48,529 bases of DNA from an uncultured Oscillospiraceae bacterium (GCA_900756575.1 CAAEKQ010000071.1:1-48529), one strand, 5' to 3'. Counted from the stretch's first letter, positions 16,006 through 24,720 are shown. Notes: generated by a model from the letters alone, not told the origin. Numbers and translations are program-made.

Positions 16006-17041
16006 CGAAATCATCGCGGGAATCCCCGAAATTCCGGCAGAGCGGTATCGGGCGGCGCGTCAACATTGGGACACTCTGGCCAAGCCCCTGGGCAGTCTGG
16101 GGGTGCTGGAGGAGAACGTCACCAAAATCGCGGCACTCAGCGGAAAGCACCAGCTTTCCTGCCGGACGCTGCTGGTATTTTGCAGCGACAATGGTGTGGT
16201 GGCCCAGGGGGTTAGCCAGTCGGATGCATCGGTGACTACAGCGGTGGCGGCGGCATTGGGCCGGGGAGACAGTACGGTGAATTTTATGGCGAAAACCGCG
16301 AACTGCACCGTACTGCCTGTGGACATTGGAATGCTGGAGCCGACACCCCCCGGCGTGCAGACGGAAAAGCGGATGCCCGGCACCCATGACATCACCCTTG
16401 GGCCTGCCATGACCCGGGAAACGTGCATTCGTGCCATAGAAGCCGGCTTCCGTCTGGCCGAAGCACAGATAAAAACCGGCGCGGACATTCTGCTGCTGGG
16501 GGAGATGGGCATCGGTAACACCACCACCTCCGCCGCCGTGGCAAGCATTCTGCTGCATCAAAGCCCGGAAATACTCACCGGACGGGGCGCGGGCCTGTCA
16601 AACGACGGTTTGCAGCGGAAAATCCATGCCGTTGACCGGGCCATTCAGATAAATCAGCCCAACGCGGAGGATCCCATTGATGTGCTGCGTAAAATCGGCG
16701 GCCTTGATTTGGCGGCCCTGTGCGGCGTGTGCCTGGGCGGAGCGAAAAATCAGGTGCCGGTGCTGCTGGACGGGGTGATTACCAACACGGCGGCGCTGTG
16801 CGCGGTCAGGCTCTGCCCGGTGGTGCAGGGGGCGCTGATCGCCTCCCATGTGTCCCAGGAACCGGCGGCAAAGCTGCTGCTGGATGCCCTCGAGCTACAG
16901 CCCTGTATTTCGGCGGGGCTGCATTTGGGGGAGGGCAGCGGCGCGGTGCTGGCCCTGCCGCTGCTGGATCAGGCGCTGGCGGTTTACAACAGCGGCCACA
17001 CCTTTGATGCGCTGGGCATCGACGCTTATGTGCCCCAATAA
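15995..17041 (+). CDS. cobT: Nicotinate-nucleotide:dimethylbenzimidazole phosphoribosyltransferase CobT
   Basis: It makes alpha-ribazole 5'-phosphate from nicotinate mononucleotide and a lower-ligand base. The 348-residue start MELDEIIAGIPEIP is preceded by GGGAGGAAAAG. Family features: LAKPLGSLG near residue 30, LLGEMGIGNTTTSAAV, and the catalytic glutamate E313 in LHLGEGSGA, matching E317 of the Salmonella enzyme. No genes for benzimidazole synthesis are in the window, so the natural base is not known. The gene is 10 bases from cobU. Confidence 0.95.
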   Translation: MELDEIIAGIPEIPAERYRAARQHWDTLAKPLGSLGVLEENVTKIAALSGKHQLSCRTLLVFCSDNGVVAQGVSQSDASVTTAVAAALGRGDSTVNFMAKTANCTVLPVDIGMLEPTPPGVQTEKRMPGTHDITLGPAMTRETCIRAIEAGFRLAEAQIKTGADILLLGEMGIGNTTTSAAVASILLHQSPEILTGRGAGLSNDGLQRKIHAVDRAIQINQPNAEDPIDVLRKIGGLDLAALCGVCLGGAKNQVPVLLDGVITNTAALCAVRLCPVVQGALIASHVSQEPAAKLLLDALELQPCISAGLHLGEGSGAVLALPLLDQALAVYNSGHTFDALGIDAYVPQ

Positions 17042-17051
17042 GGAGAAGACT

Positions 17052-17564
17052 ATGTTTACATTCATCATCGGCGGCAGTGCCAGCGGAAAAAGTGAATATG
17101 CTGAGCAGCACGTTCTGTCCCTATCCGGCGGGCGGGTTTATATTGCCACTCTGGAGCCCTGGGACGACGAGTGCCGCAAACGGATTTTGAAGCATCAAAA
17201 TGCCCGGGCCAGGCGGGGCTTCCAAACCATCGAATGCTACCGGGGTCTGGATCGGCTGACGGTGCCCGAGGGTTCCAATATTCTGCTGGACGGACTGGGC
17301 AATCTGGTGGCCGGGGAGCTATACAGTCCCGACGGCCAGGACACGGAAGCCATCCTTGCGGGGGTGGAGCATCTGCTGGGCCGGTGCGGACACCTGACCA
17401 TCGTTGCCGACGAAGTATTCTCCGGGGGCAAGGACTACGAGGGCGACACCCTGCGCTATCTCCGGGAGATGGGGCGGCTCCACTGTGATTTGGCGGCACG
17501 GGCGGATCGGGTGGTGGAAATCCTCTGTGGGGTGCCCAATGTGTTAAAGGAGGCGGCAATATGA
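17052..17564 (+). CDS. cobU: Adenosylcobinamide kinase / phosphate guanylyltransferase CobU (divergent)
   Basis: CobU phosphorylates adenosylcobinamide and then transfers GMP to it. The 170-residue protein has the P-loop GGSASGKS (7-14), ATLEPWDDE and the histidine expected to carry GMP (H48, in RILKHQNARAR). A departure from the family is the usual NEVGxGIVP motif: here it reads ADEVFSGGKDY (119-129). A second short CobU-like protein at 18325 keeps that motif but lacks the histidine region. AGGAGA precedes the ATG, and the stop overlaps cobS. Confidence 0.88.
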   Translation: MFTFIIGGSASGKSEYAEQHVLSLSGGRVYIATLEPWDDECRKRILKHQNARARRGFQTIECYRGLDRLTVPEGSNILLDGLGNLVAGELYSPDGQDTEAILAGVEHLLGRCGHLTIVADEVFSGGKDYEGDTLRYLREMGRLHCDLAARADRVVEILCGVPNVLKEAAI

Positions 17565-18328
17565 CGATGCTGGAGACCATCGCCGTGGCATTTTCCATGT
17601 TCTCGGCGATTCCCATGCCGCAGTTTCTGTGGAACGAGAAGAATATGCGCTATGCCCTGTGCGCGTTTCCGCTGATCGGCGCGGTGATCGGGGCCGTTTG
17701 CTGGGGCGCATGGAGCCTGTGCGGCCTACTGGGCCTGCCAAATCTGCTGCGGGGGGCGATTTTGACGCTGATCCCGGTGCTCATCACCGGCGGCATTCAT
17801 CTGGACGGCTACAGCGACACCTGCGACGCATTGGCCAGCCACGCATCTCAGGAGAAAAAGCTGGAGATTTTGAAGGATCCCCATGTGGGCTCCTTTGCGG
17901 TGATTCGAATTTGCGGCTATTTTGTCATCACCCTGGCGCTGTGGTCGGCGCTGAAATCATTTCCCTGGGCGGCGGTGCTGCTGGGCTTTTGCATGAGCCG
18001 CACGCTGTCGGGCCTGGCGGTGGCGTCGTTCCCGCTGGCGAAGAATACCGGGCTGGCCCATACCTTCGCCCAGGCGGCGGATCAAAAGCGGGTTCGGAGG
18101 GTTCTGATTGTTCTGGATGTGGTGCTGTTTGCGGGCATGTGCCTGTGCGGCAGCCAGGGCATTTTGATGGCGCTGACGGTCCATGTGGTGTTCGGCGATT
18201 ACTACCGCATGAGCAAACGGCAGTTCGGCGGTCTGTCCGGGGATTTAGCGGGGTGGTTCCTCCAGACGGCGGAGCTGTGGATGCTGCTGGTGCTGACGAT
18301 CGCGCAGTATGGGGAGGTGCTGATATGA
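17561..18328 (+). CDS. cobS: Adenosylcobinamide-GDP ribazoletransferase (cobalamin synthase) CobS
   Basis: The last joining step: it condenses adenosylcobinamide-GDP with alpha-ribazole(-phosphate) at the membrane. The 255-residue protein has several hydrophobic helices and the family metal-binding motif GGIHLDGYSDTCDAL (77-91). The early segment FSAIPMPQFLWNEKNMRYAL is also typical. ATGA overlaps join it to cobU upstream and to the second CobU-like gene downstream. Confidence 0.95.
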   Translation: MTMLETIAVAFSMFSAIPMPQFLWNEKNMRYALCAFPLIGAVIGAVCWGAWSLCGLLGLPNLLRGAILTLIPVLITGGIHLDGYSDTCDALASHASQEKKLEILKDPHVGSFAVIRICGYFVITLALWSALKSFPWAAVLLGFCMSRTLSGLAVASFPLAKNTGLAHTFAQAADQKRVRRVLIVLDVVLFAGMCLCGSQGILMALTVHVVFGDYYRMSKRQFGGLSGDLAGWFLQTAELWMLLVLTIAQYGEVLI

Positions 18329-18660
18329 TCTTTGTAACAGGGCCGCTGTTTTCCGGGAAAGAGGCGGCCATTTGTAAGTGCCTGGGCTGGAGCCGGACGG
18401 ATTTTGAAAAAAACGGCGTCCGGGATGTGCAGGAGCTGGCGTCAAAAACCGAGCATCTTGCGGAATTGGCGGATACGCTGGCGAAAAAGGATGTGGTGAT
18501 TGCCACGGAGGTGGGCGGCGGCGTGGTGCCCATGGACGCAGGGCAGCGCCATGACCGGGAGCAGGCGGGACGATTGGCCTGCCTGCTGGCGGAGCGGGCG
18601 GACACGGTGGTTCGGGTCTGCTGCGGCATTCCCCAGGTGCTAAAGGGGAACCTGCCATGA
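18325..18660 (+). CDS. Short CobU-like protein (second copy, 111 aa)
   Basis: It matches the two ends of CobU without the middle. There is an altered P-loop GPLFSGKE (6-13), then EVGGGVVPMD (62-71), DREQAGRLACLLAERAD and the CobU-style ending CGIPQVLKG. The segment that carries the guanylated histidine and the ATxEPxDDE motif is missing, and the protein is about two thirds of normal length. Both of its ends overlap neighbours by ATGA (cobS and cobC), so it is an integrated, translated gene and not debris. It may be a regulatory or complementing partner of the CobU at 17052, which lacks the EVGxG motif. That role is inference. Confidence 0.75.
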   Translation: MIFVTGPLFSGKEAAICKCLGWSRTDFEKNGVRDVQELASKTEHLAELADTLAKKDVVIATEVGGGVVPMDAGQRHDREQAGRLACLLAERADTVVRVCCGIPQVLKGNLP

Positions 18661-19253
18661 GACTGGAGCTGATTCGCCACGGGGAGACGGCCCTGCAAAA
18701 GGAGCACCGCTATCAGGGAATCACCGATGCGCCCCTGAGCCCGGAAGGCCGGGAAACGCTGCACCCGGCGGGAAATTTGCCTAAGCGCGTTATTGTAACC
18801 CCGCTGCAAAGGACTCGGGAGACAGCGGACATCTTATTCCCCGGGGTGCCGCAGCTGGTAATCCCTGACCTGCAAGAGATGAACTTCGGCAGCTTTGAAG
18901 GGAAAAATTATCTGGAAATGGAGCACGACCCGGACTATCGGGCCTGGGTAGACGGTATGTGCCAGGGACGCTGCCCCGGCGGAGAATCCAAGGAGGAATA
19001 TGTCCGGCGGGTGGCATCGGCGTTTTCCGCGCTGATGGAGCGGGCGCTGGCGGAACGGTGGCAGGACTGCGTGATCGTGGCCCACGGCGGGACGCAAATG
19101 GCCCTGCTGGAGCGGTTCGCCACGGAGAAAAAGGACTATTATGCCTGGCAGCTGCCCTGCGGCCGGGGCTACCGATTGGATGCATCCCAATGGCAGGCGT
19201 ACCGACGGCTCAGCGTTCTGGGGCAGACGGATTACACGGAGGGAGAAATATGA
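18657..19253 (+). CDS. cobC: Histidine phosphatase, probable alpha-ribazole phosphatase CobC
   Basis: A 198-residue phosphoglycerate-mutase-type phosphatase. It has the catalytic LIRHGET (5-11), a substrate-loop GITDAPLSPEGR, EMNFGSFEGKNY and the second histidine in VAHGGT. Position in the operon indicates removal of the 5'-phosphate from alpha-ribazole phosphate or from cobalamin phosphate. Other histidine phosphatases share these motifs, so the substrate rests on context. It overlaps its neighbours by ATGA on both sides. Confidence 0.88.
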   Translation: MRLELIRHGETALQKEHRYQGITDAPLSPEGRETLHPAGNLPKRVIVTPLQRTRETADILFPGVPQLVIPDLQEMNFGSFEGKNYLEMEHDPDYRAWVDGMCQGRCPGGESKEEYVRRVASAFSALMERALAERWQDCVIVAHGGTQMALLERFATEKKDYYAWQLPCGRGYRLDASQWQAYRRLSVLGQTDYTEGEI

Positions 19254-20215
19254 AAATCGTATACGGGGCAATTTTGAGCTTCCTGATTGATTTGCTGCTG
19301 GGGGACCCCGCCTGGATGCCCCATCCCGTGGTGTTCATGGGAAAATGCATCACCAAGCTGGAAAAATTCCTCCGGAGAGTCCTGCCGGACACGGAAACAG
19401 GCCTGCTATGGGGCGGAAAAATTCTGGCGTTTTGCCTGCCGGTGGGAACGCTGATCGTCTCCGGCGGGGCCATTTGGCTGCTGGGGAAGATTCATCCGGC
19501 GCTGGGCTTTTTGCTGGGGGTGTTCTGGGGCTGGCAGGCCCTGGCCATGCGGGATCTGAAAAAAGAGAGCAAAAACGTCTATGAAAAGCTCACCGGCGAC
19601 ACCATTGAGAATGCCCGGCTGGCGGTTTCCCGCATTGTGGGTCGGGATACCCAGAGCCTCAGCGTGGAGGGCGTGACGAAGGCGGCGGTGGAGACCGTGG
19701 CGGAGAACTTCTCCGACGGCGTGGTCGCGCCCATGGTGTATTTGCTGCTGGGCGGCGCACCGCTGGCGCTATGCTATAAGGCCATCAACACCATGGACAG
19801 CATGGTGGGCTATAAAAACGAGAAATATCTCTATTTTGGTCGGGCGGCGGCAAAGCTGGACGATGCGGCCAACTATCTTCCCTCCCGGCTTTCGGCGCTG
19901 CTGCTGATTGCGGCCTCGTTTTTCTGCCGGGAGAACGGAAAAAACGCCTGGAAGATCTGGCGGCGGGATCGGCGGAACCATGCCAGCCCCAATTCCGCCC
20001 AGACCGAGGCGGTGATGGCGGGGGCATTGTCGGTGCAGCTGGCCGGGCCCGCCTGGTACTTTGGGGAGTATTATGACAAGCCCACCATCGGCGATCCCCT
20101 CCGCCCGGTGGAGCCTGGGGACATTCTCCGGGCCAATCGGATGCTCTACTGGGGCGGATTTTTGAGCCTGATTTTGCTCTGCGGCATTCGGGCGCTGATT
20201 TGTATCTTACTATGA
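19250..20215 (+). CDS. cbiB: Adenosylcobinamide-phosphate synthase CbiB
   Basis: It attaches (R)-1-amino-2-propanol phosphate to adenosylcobyric acid at the membrane. The 321-residue protein starts MKIVYGAILSFLIDLLLGDP and has HPVVFMGKCI. It contains the family stretch SRIVGRDTQSL followed by ETVAENFSDGVVAPMVYLLL and a later KAINTMDSMVGYKNEKYLYFG. Several transmembrane segments are visible. GGGAGAAAT precedes the ATG, which overlaps the cobC stop. Its substrate partner comes from CobD, the next gene. Confidence 0.95.
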   Translation: MKIVYGAILSFLIDLLLGDPAWMPHPVVFMGKCITKLEKFLRRVLPDTETGLLWGGKILAFCLPVGTLIVSGGAIWLLGKIHPALGFLLGVFWGWQALAMRDLKKESKNVYEKLTGDTIENARLAVSRIVGRDTQSLSVEGVTKAAVETVAENFSDGVVAPMVYLLLGGAPLALCYKAINTMDSMVGYKNEKYLYFGRAAAKLDDAANYLPSRLSALLLIAASFFCRENGKNAWKIWRRDRRNHASPNSAQTEAVMAGALSVQLAGPAWYFGEYYDKPTIGDPLRPVEPGDILRANRMLYWGGFLSLILLCGIRALICILL

Positions 20216-20229
20216 CGGGAGGAAGCGCA

Positions 20230-21285
20230 ATGGAATGGGGCCATGGCGGCGACGTAACGGGCTATGCGCTGGAGTATGGGAAAAAGCCGCTGGATTTTTC
20301 GGCCAACGTCAGTCCCCTTGGGATGCCCGAGGGGGTGAGGCAGGCGGTGACGGAATCCCTTACCTGGGGCGCGGAATATCCCGATCCCATGTGCCGGGAG
20401 CTTCGGGCTGCGCTGGGGGAATACTTGCAGCTTCCGGCGGAGTGGATTCTCTGCGGAAACGGTGCGTCGGATTTGCTGTTCCGGCTGACCATGGCGGTGC
20501 GGCCGCACAAGGCACTGCTGACGGCCCCGGCGTTTTCGGAATATGAAGGGGCACTGCGGCTCCATGACTGCCGGGTGGAGCGGTTCCCGTTGACGGCGGA
20601 AAACGGCTTCTGCCTGACGGAGAGCTTCTTAGATTGGATCACCCCGGAGACAGAGCTCATCTTCCTGTGCCAGCCCAACAATCCCACAGGCAGAACCACG
20701 GAGCGGACGCTGCTGCGGCGCATTCTGGAGCGGTGCCGGGAAACCGGGACGATTTTGGCTCTGGACGAGTGCTTCCTGGACTTTGTGGATGCGCCGGAAC
20801 GCCTGAGTATGCAGGGCTTTTTGGCGGGAAATCCCCTCATCATCTTCCGGGCCTTTACGAAATTTTACGGCATGGCAGGGCTGCGGCTGGGCTACTGCCT
20901 GAGCGCCGATGAAAACTTGCTTGACACCATGCGCAAGGCTGGACCACCCTGGGCGGTATCTTCCGTAGCCCAGGCGGCAGGAGTAGCGGCGCTGAAGGAA
21001 ACTGCGTATGGCGAAGCCCTCCGCCAACTGATTTTTACCCAGCGCCCGCTGCTCATTCAGGGGCTGAAGGACTGCGGCTGCCGGGTGATTCCCGGGGAGG
21101 CGAACTATCTGCTGTTTTACTACCCGGATGCCATGCTGGGAGAGAAGATGAAAAAACACGGCGTAATGATCCGGGATTGCAGCAATTATCACGGCCTGGA
21201 ACCGGGCTGGTATCGGGTGGCGGTACGGACGGAAGAAGAAAATCGGCAGCTCATCCATGTACTGAAAGAGGTGACCGGAAAATGA
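20230..21285 (+). CDS. cobD: Threonine-phosphate decarboxylase CobD (PLP enzyme)
   Basis: It makes (R)-1-amino-2-propanol O-2-phosphate from L-threonine O-3-phosphate. The 351-residue fold-type-I PLP enzyme has LDFSANVSPLGMP, CGNGASDL, QPNNPTGR (148-155) and the PLP lysine K211 in RAFTKFYGMAGLRLGY. The start at 20230 (MEWGHGGD) is chosen because GGGAGGAAGC precedes it. An ATG at 20212 makes an ATGA overlap with cbiB but lacks a ribosome site. Histidinol-phosphate aminotransferases are close relatives; the operon settles the call. Confidence 0.93.
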   Translation: MEWGHGGDVTGYALEYGKKPLDFSANVSPLGMPEGVRQAVTESLTWGAEYPDPMCRELRAALGEYLQLPAEWILCGNGASDLLFRLTMAVRPHKALLTAPAFSEYEGALRLHDCRVERFPLTAENGFCLTESFLDWITPETELIFLCQPNNPTGRTTERTLLRRILERCRETGTILALDECFLDFVDAPERLSMQGFLAGNPLIIFRAFTKFYGMAGLRLGYCLSADENLLDTMRKAGPPWAVSSVAQAAGVAALKETAYGEALRQLIFTQRPLLIQGLKDCGCRVIPGEANYLLFYYPDAMLGEKMKKHGVMIRDCSNYHGLEPGWYRVAVRTEEENRQLIHVLKEVTGK

Positions 21286-22757
21286 AACGAAATCTCATGA
21301 TTCAGGGCACCATGTCCGGCGCGGGAAAAAGCCTGCTGGTGACGGCGCTGTGCCGGATTTTTCGCCAGGACGGCTGGTCGGTGGCGCCCTTTAAGAGTCA
21401 GAACATGGCCCTCAACAGCTTTGTCACCGCCGACGGCAAGGAGATGGGCCGGGCGCAGGTGCTCCAGGCCCAGGCGGCGGGAAAGGCGCCGGATGTCCGC
21501 ATGAACCCCATCCTGCTCAAGCCCTCCAGCGATGTGGGCAGTCAGGTGATTGTAAATGGCGAGGTGCGGGGTGATTACCGGGCAAAGGACTACTTCAAAA
21601 TGAAGCGGCAGCTGATCCCGGATATTCTGGCGGCCTACAACAGCCTTGCCGCGGAAAACGATATCATCGTCATCGAGGGCGCGGGCAGTCCGGCGGAGAT
21701 CAATCTGAAAGCCGACGACATTGTAAACATGGGCCTTGCAAAGCTGGTGGATGCGCCGGTGCTGCTGGTGGGCGACATTGATCCCGGCGGCGTATTTGCC
21801 CAGCTCTATGGCACGGTGGCGCTGCTGGAGGAGGACGAGCGGCGGCGCATTGCCGGAACCATCATCAATAAGTTCCGGGGAGATGTCTCGCTGCTACAGC
21901 CGGGGCTTACCATGCTGGAGAAGCTCACGGGGGTTCCGGTGCTGGGCGTGGTGCCCTATACCCGGGTGGAGCTGGACGATGAGGACTCCCAGGCTCCCAG
22001 ATTGCAGCAGTCTGCGGGAACCGGGCGCATCGACATTGCGGTGATTCGCCTGCCCCATATCTCCAACTTCACGGATTTTGCCCCGCTGGAGCTGCATCCC
22101 GAGCTGGGGGTGCGCTATGTGGCCCGGGAAAAGGAGCTGGGCAGTCCGGATCTTGTGATCCTGCCCGGAAGCAAAAATACCATGGGCGACCTTGGCTGGA
22201 TGCGCCAGAACGGGCTGGAAATGGCCATTCGGCGGCTGCACGGAAGGGGAATGCCGGTGCTGGGCATTTGCGGCGGCTATCAGATGCTGGGGGAGACCCT
22301 CAGCGATCCCAATGGCGTGGAGCACGGCGGCACCATGAATGGCATGGGTCTACTGCCCATCCACACGGTATTCTCCCCGGAGAAAATCAGAACCCAGACC
22401 AAGGCCACGGTCTGCGCCTTTTCGGATGCCGCCGTTCAGGGCTATCAAATCCACATGGGCCGGACGGACACCGGGAATCTGCCGCCCTTTTGCCGCCTGG
22501 CGGACGGAACCGTGGACGGCGCGGTGCAGGACGGGGTATTTGGCACCTACCTCCACGGGCTGTTTGACTCCGGCGAACTGACCACGACGTTGGCGGATTG
22601 GCTGCTGGAGCGCAAGGGCCTTGACAAATCGGCGGTGACGCTGGAAAGTCATCAGGACTATCAGGAGCGGCAAATCGACATTCTGGCGGATGCGGTGCGG
22701 CAGAGCCTGGATATGGACGCCATCTACAACATTATGGAGGAATACGAGCATGGATAA
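21282..22757 (+). CDS. cbiP: Cobyric acid synthase CbiP (CobQ)
   Basis: It amidates the b, d, e and g side chains of adenosylcobyrinate diamide with ATP and glutamine. The 491-residue protein starts MKRNLMIQG at an ATGA overlap with cobD. It has the ATP loop GTMSGAGKS (9-17), PFKSQNMALNSFVT and IEGAGSPAEINL. The C-terminal glutaminase domain has LPGSKNT and the nucleophile Cys330 (GICGGYQML). The end overlaps cobO by 8 bases. Confidence 0.95.
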   Translation: MKRNLMIQGTMSGAGKSLLVTALCRIFRQDGWSVAPFKSQNMALNSFVTADGKEMGRAQVLQAQAAGKAPDVRMNPILLKPSSDVGSQVIVNGEVRGDYRAKDYFKMKRQLIPDILAAYNSLAAENDIIVIEGAGSPAEINLKADDIVNMGLAKLVDAPVLLVGDIDPGGVFAQLYGTVALLEEDERRRIAGTIINKFRGDVSLLQPGLTMLEKLTGVPVLGVVPYTRVELDDEDSQAPRLQQSAGTGRIDIAVIRLPHISNFTDFAPLELHPELGVRYVAREKELGSPDLVILPGSKNTMGDLGWMRQNGLEMAIRRLHGRGMPVLGICGGYQMLGETLSDPNGVEHGGTMNGMGLLPIHTVFSPEKIRTQTKATVCAFSDAAVQGYQIHMGRTDTGNLPPFCRLADGTVDGAVQDGVFGTYLHGLFDSGELTTTLADWLLERKGLDKSAVTLESHQDYQERQIDILADAVRQSLDMDAIYNIMEEYEHG

Positions 22758-23262
22758 GGGCCTTGTGCACCTCTACTGTGGCGACGGCAAGGGCAAAACC
22801 ACCGCCGCCATGGGCCTTGCGCTGCGGGCATTGGGGCAGGGGATGCGGGTGGTTGTGGTGCAATTTCTGAAAAACGGCACCAGCGGTGAACTGGAACCCC
22901 TCAAGAAATTAGGCGCGGCGGTATACTCCGGGCAGCCCGGGGCAAAGTTCACGTTCCAAATGAACGCCGAAGAAAAAGCCCAGGCCACAAAAGAAAATAA
23001 CGCCCGCTTGGCGGAAGCCTTGCAGCAGCCCTGCGACCTGCTGATTCTGGATGAAATCTGTGCGGCAAGGAACAGCGGCATGGTGGACGAAACCTTGGCA
23101 AAGCAGGCGGTATTGGAGCGCCCACAGCACCGGGAAGTGGTGCTCACCGGGCGAAATCCGGAAGCGTGGATGGTGGAGGCCGCGGACTATATCACGGAAA
23201 TGCAGCCCCGCCGCCATCCCTATGAGCAGGGCATTCCGGCCAGAAAGGGGATCGAATTCTGA
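22750..23262 (+). CDS. cobO: Cob(I)yrinic acid a,c-diamide adenosyltransferase CobO (BtuR/CobA)
   Basis: It transfers the adenosyl group from ATP to the corrin cobalt. The 170-residue protein starts MDKGLVHLYC and has the family-specific P-loop GDGKGKTTAA (11-20). VVQFLKNG, LLILDEICAA and the C-terminal VVLTGRNP and TEMQPRRHPYEQGIPARKGIEF-type ending are also typical. It overlaps the end of cbiP by 8 bases and the start of cbiC by one base. Confidence 0.95.
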   Translation: MDKGLVHLYCGDGKGKTTAAMGLALRALGQGMRVVVVQFLKNGTSGELEPLKKLGAAVYSGQPGAKFTFQMNAEEKAQATKENNARLAEALQQPCDLLILDEICAARNSGMVDETLAKQAVLERPQHREVVLTGRNPEAWMVEAADYITEMQPRRHPYEQGIPARKGIEF

Positions 23263-23924
23263 TGGAGCACATTCGACCGGCGGATATTGAGCGCAGAAGC
23301 ATGGAGATCATCACCTCGGAGCTAAACGCCCGGGGCATCACGCTTCCGGCGGAAAACGCGCCGATCATCAAGCGGGTGATCCACACCACGGCGGATTTCG
23401 ACTATGTGGAGCAGCTGTTTTTCACCCCCGACGCGGTGCAAAAGGGCATTGCGGCGCTTTTGCGGGGCGAAACCATCGTCACCGACACCAATATGGCCCT
23501 GTCCGGGGTCAGCAAGCCGGGGCTAAAAAAACTGGGCGGTCAGGCGGTGTGCTTTATGGCCGACCCGGAGGTGGCGGCGGAAGCAAAACGGCGGGGCACC
23601 ACCCGGGCGGTGGTTTCGGCGGAAACAGCATCCCAGGCCTATCCCGGCTGCATCTATGCGGTGGGCAATGCACCCACGGCGCTGTTTGAGATTGTCCGGA
23701 GAATGGACGAAGGCTTTCGCCCGTCGCTGGTGATTGGCGTTCCTGTGGGCTTTGTGAACGTGGTGGAGGCCAAGGAGACCCTGCGGAACGCCTGCCTGGA
23801 GCGGGGCATTCCGGCGATGATCGCCATGGGACGAAAGGGCGGCAGCACCGTGGCGGCGGCAATCCTCAATGCGCTGATCTATCAGGCGGCAAAGATGCAG
23901 GAGCCGGAACAGCGGGGCTGGTAA
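23262..23924 (+). CDS. cbiC: Cobalt-precorrin-8 methylmutase CbiC
   Basis: It moves the C11 methyl group to C12 to give cobyrinate. The 220-residue protein carries the catalytic His41 in KRVIHTTADFDY. TDTNMALSGVSK, VGNAPTALFEI and the GVPVGFVNVVEAKE segment complete the family pattern. It is the last gene of the operon: the stop is 15 bases before a hairpin. In many genomes cbiC lies near the front of the operon, so its position at the end is a local order difference. Confidence 0.95.
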   Translation: MEHIRPADIERRSMEIITSELNARGITLPAENAPIIKRVIHTTADFDYVEQLFFTPDAVQKGIAALLRGETIVTDTNMALSGVSKPGLKKLGGQAVCFMADPEVAAEAKRRGTTRAVVSAETASQAYPGCIYAVGNAPTALFEIVRRMDEGFRPSLVIGVPVGFVNVVEAKETLRNACLERGIPAMIAMGRKGGSTVAAAILNALIYQAAKMQEPEQRGW

Positions 23925-23938
23925 GAATATAGGGGAAG

Positions 23939-23978
23939 CACCGCACGCTGACGGCAAACGGTCAGAGTGCGGTGTTTG
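23939..23978 (+). terminator. Terminator at the end of the cobalamin operon
   Basis: CACCGCAC and CTGAC (23939-23952) pair with GTCAG and GTGCGGTG (23961-23974), with one mismatched pair between the two stem parts. Only a short T run (TTTG) follows. It is the only strong hairpin after cbiC, so it probably ends the roughly 20-kb transcript, perhaps incompletely. Confidence 0.7.
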
Positions 23979-24102
23979 CAAAGGTTGTTCCGAATCCGGT
24001 TCCGGAATGAGCTGTGCCGAAAACGCGAACGCCTGGCTCGCTTCGTCATAATCCCAGGCGCATTCTGCGGCACCGTCCGGATGGGAGACGGAGAAAAGAA
24101 TC
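23979..24102. other. Intergenic stretch with no recognised feature
   Basis: Between the cobalamin operon terminator and the next promoter I see no gene, RNA or repeat that I can support. A minus-strand open frame crosses it but continues antisense through the terminator and cbiC, so I do not call it. Confidence 0.5.
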
Positions 24103-24131
24103 TTGAAATTCCCCAAGTGCCCTGTTATAAT
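24103..24131 (+). promoter_or_regulatory. Sigma-70-type promoter
   Basis: TTGAAA (24103-24108), a 17-base spacer and TATAAT (24126-24131). It would start transcription about 100 bases before the small membrane-protein gene at 24237. Confidence 0.75.
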
Positions 24132-24236
24132 ACCTCTACAGAATGAACAGCGCGGCTACACGGCATTTTTTGTAGAGCATCACGTCCCCACGATGAAGCT
24201 GCTGCTTGCGAATTCCGTAAAGGAGTGGAACCCAAA

Positions 24237-24710
24237 ATGGACAATCCGAACAACACATCACCGAACCCGAAGATTCTGACGGCTGCCTCGTGGCTGATGA
24301 TCGTGGTGGGCATTCTGATGCTGATCCGTGGTGGACTGAGCGTTGCCCATTGTGTCGAAGCAGACCGTTTGCGGACGATTGCGGGAATGCTGGTACCGGC
24401 AGTCCTGCTCATTATCGGCGGCATTTTGGTAGAGCGGTCGAAACGATATCGGGAAGCGTCGGACAAAGCAACCGCGATGTTTGCACTGGCAATAATTTCC
24501 GGAATGCTGTTGAAAGTCCAGACAGCACCCGATGCGCTTCAGGCCAACACAACGCGCTATTTTATCTGGGATACACTCGGGTTTATCGCCTTGATTCTTG
24601 TAACGATTGCATGGGCCGGCCTGAGAATTATTACCATCCGATATGAGAAGAATCATCCGGATGACGAAGCGGGCGACAACGACGAGTTCGACGAGTACGA
24701 TGACGAATAA
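24237..24710 (+). CDS. Small integral membrane protein with acidic tail
   Basis: A 157-residue protein of unknown function. Four hydrophobic stretches are visible: SWLMIVVGILMLIRGGL, IAGMLVPAVLLIIGGILV, a weaker one at ATAMFALAIISGMLL, and FIALILVTIAWAGL. The C-terminus is strongly acidic (NHPDDEAGDNDEFDEYDDE). AAAGGAG lies 12 bases before this ATG, a slightly long spacing; an in-frame GTG at 24225 is too close to the site. It has its own promoter and terminator and so appears to be a single-gene unit. AT content looks a little higher than in neighbouring genes. Confidence 0.7.
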   Translation: MDNPNNTSPNPKILTAASWLMIVVGILMLIRGGLSVAHCVEADRLRTIAGMLVPAVLLIIGGILVERSKRYREASDKATAMFALAIISGMLLKVQTAPDALQANTTRYFIWDTLGFIALILVTIAWAGLRIITIRYEKNHPDDEAGDNDEFDEYDDE

Positions 24711-24720
24711 ACCGGCAAAT

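Noticed and set aside
23523..24116. Minus-strand frame starting at a TTG near 24116
   Set aside because: The first residues look protein-like, but it runs through the operon terminator and antisense to cbiC, lacks a ribosome site and begins with TTG.
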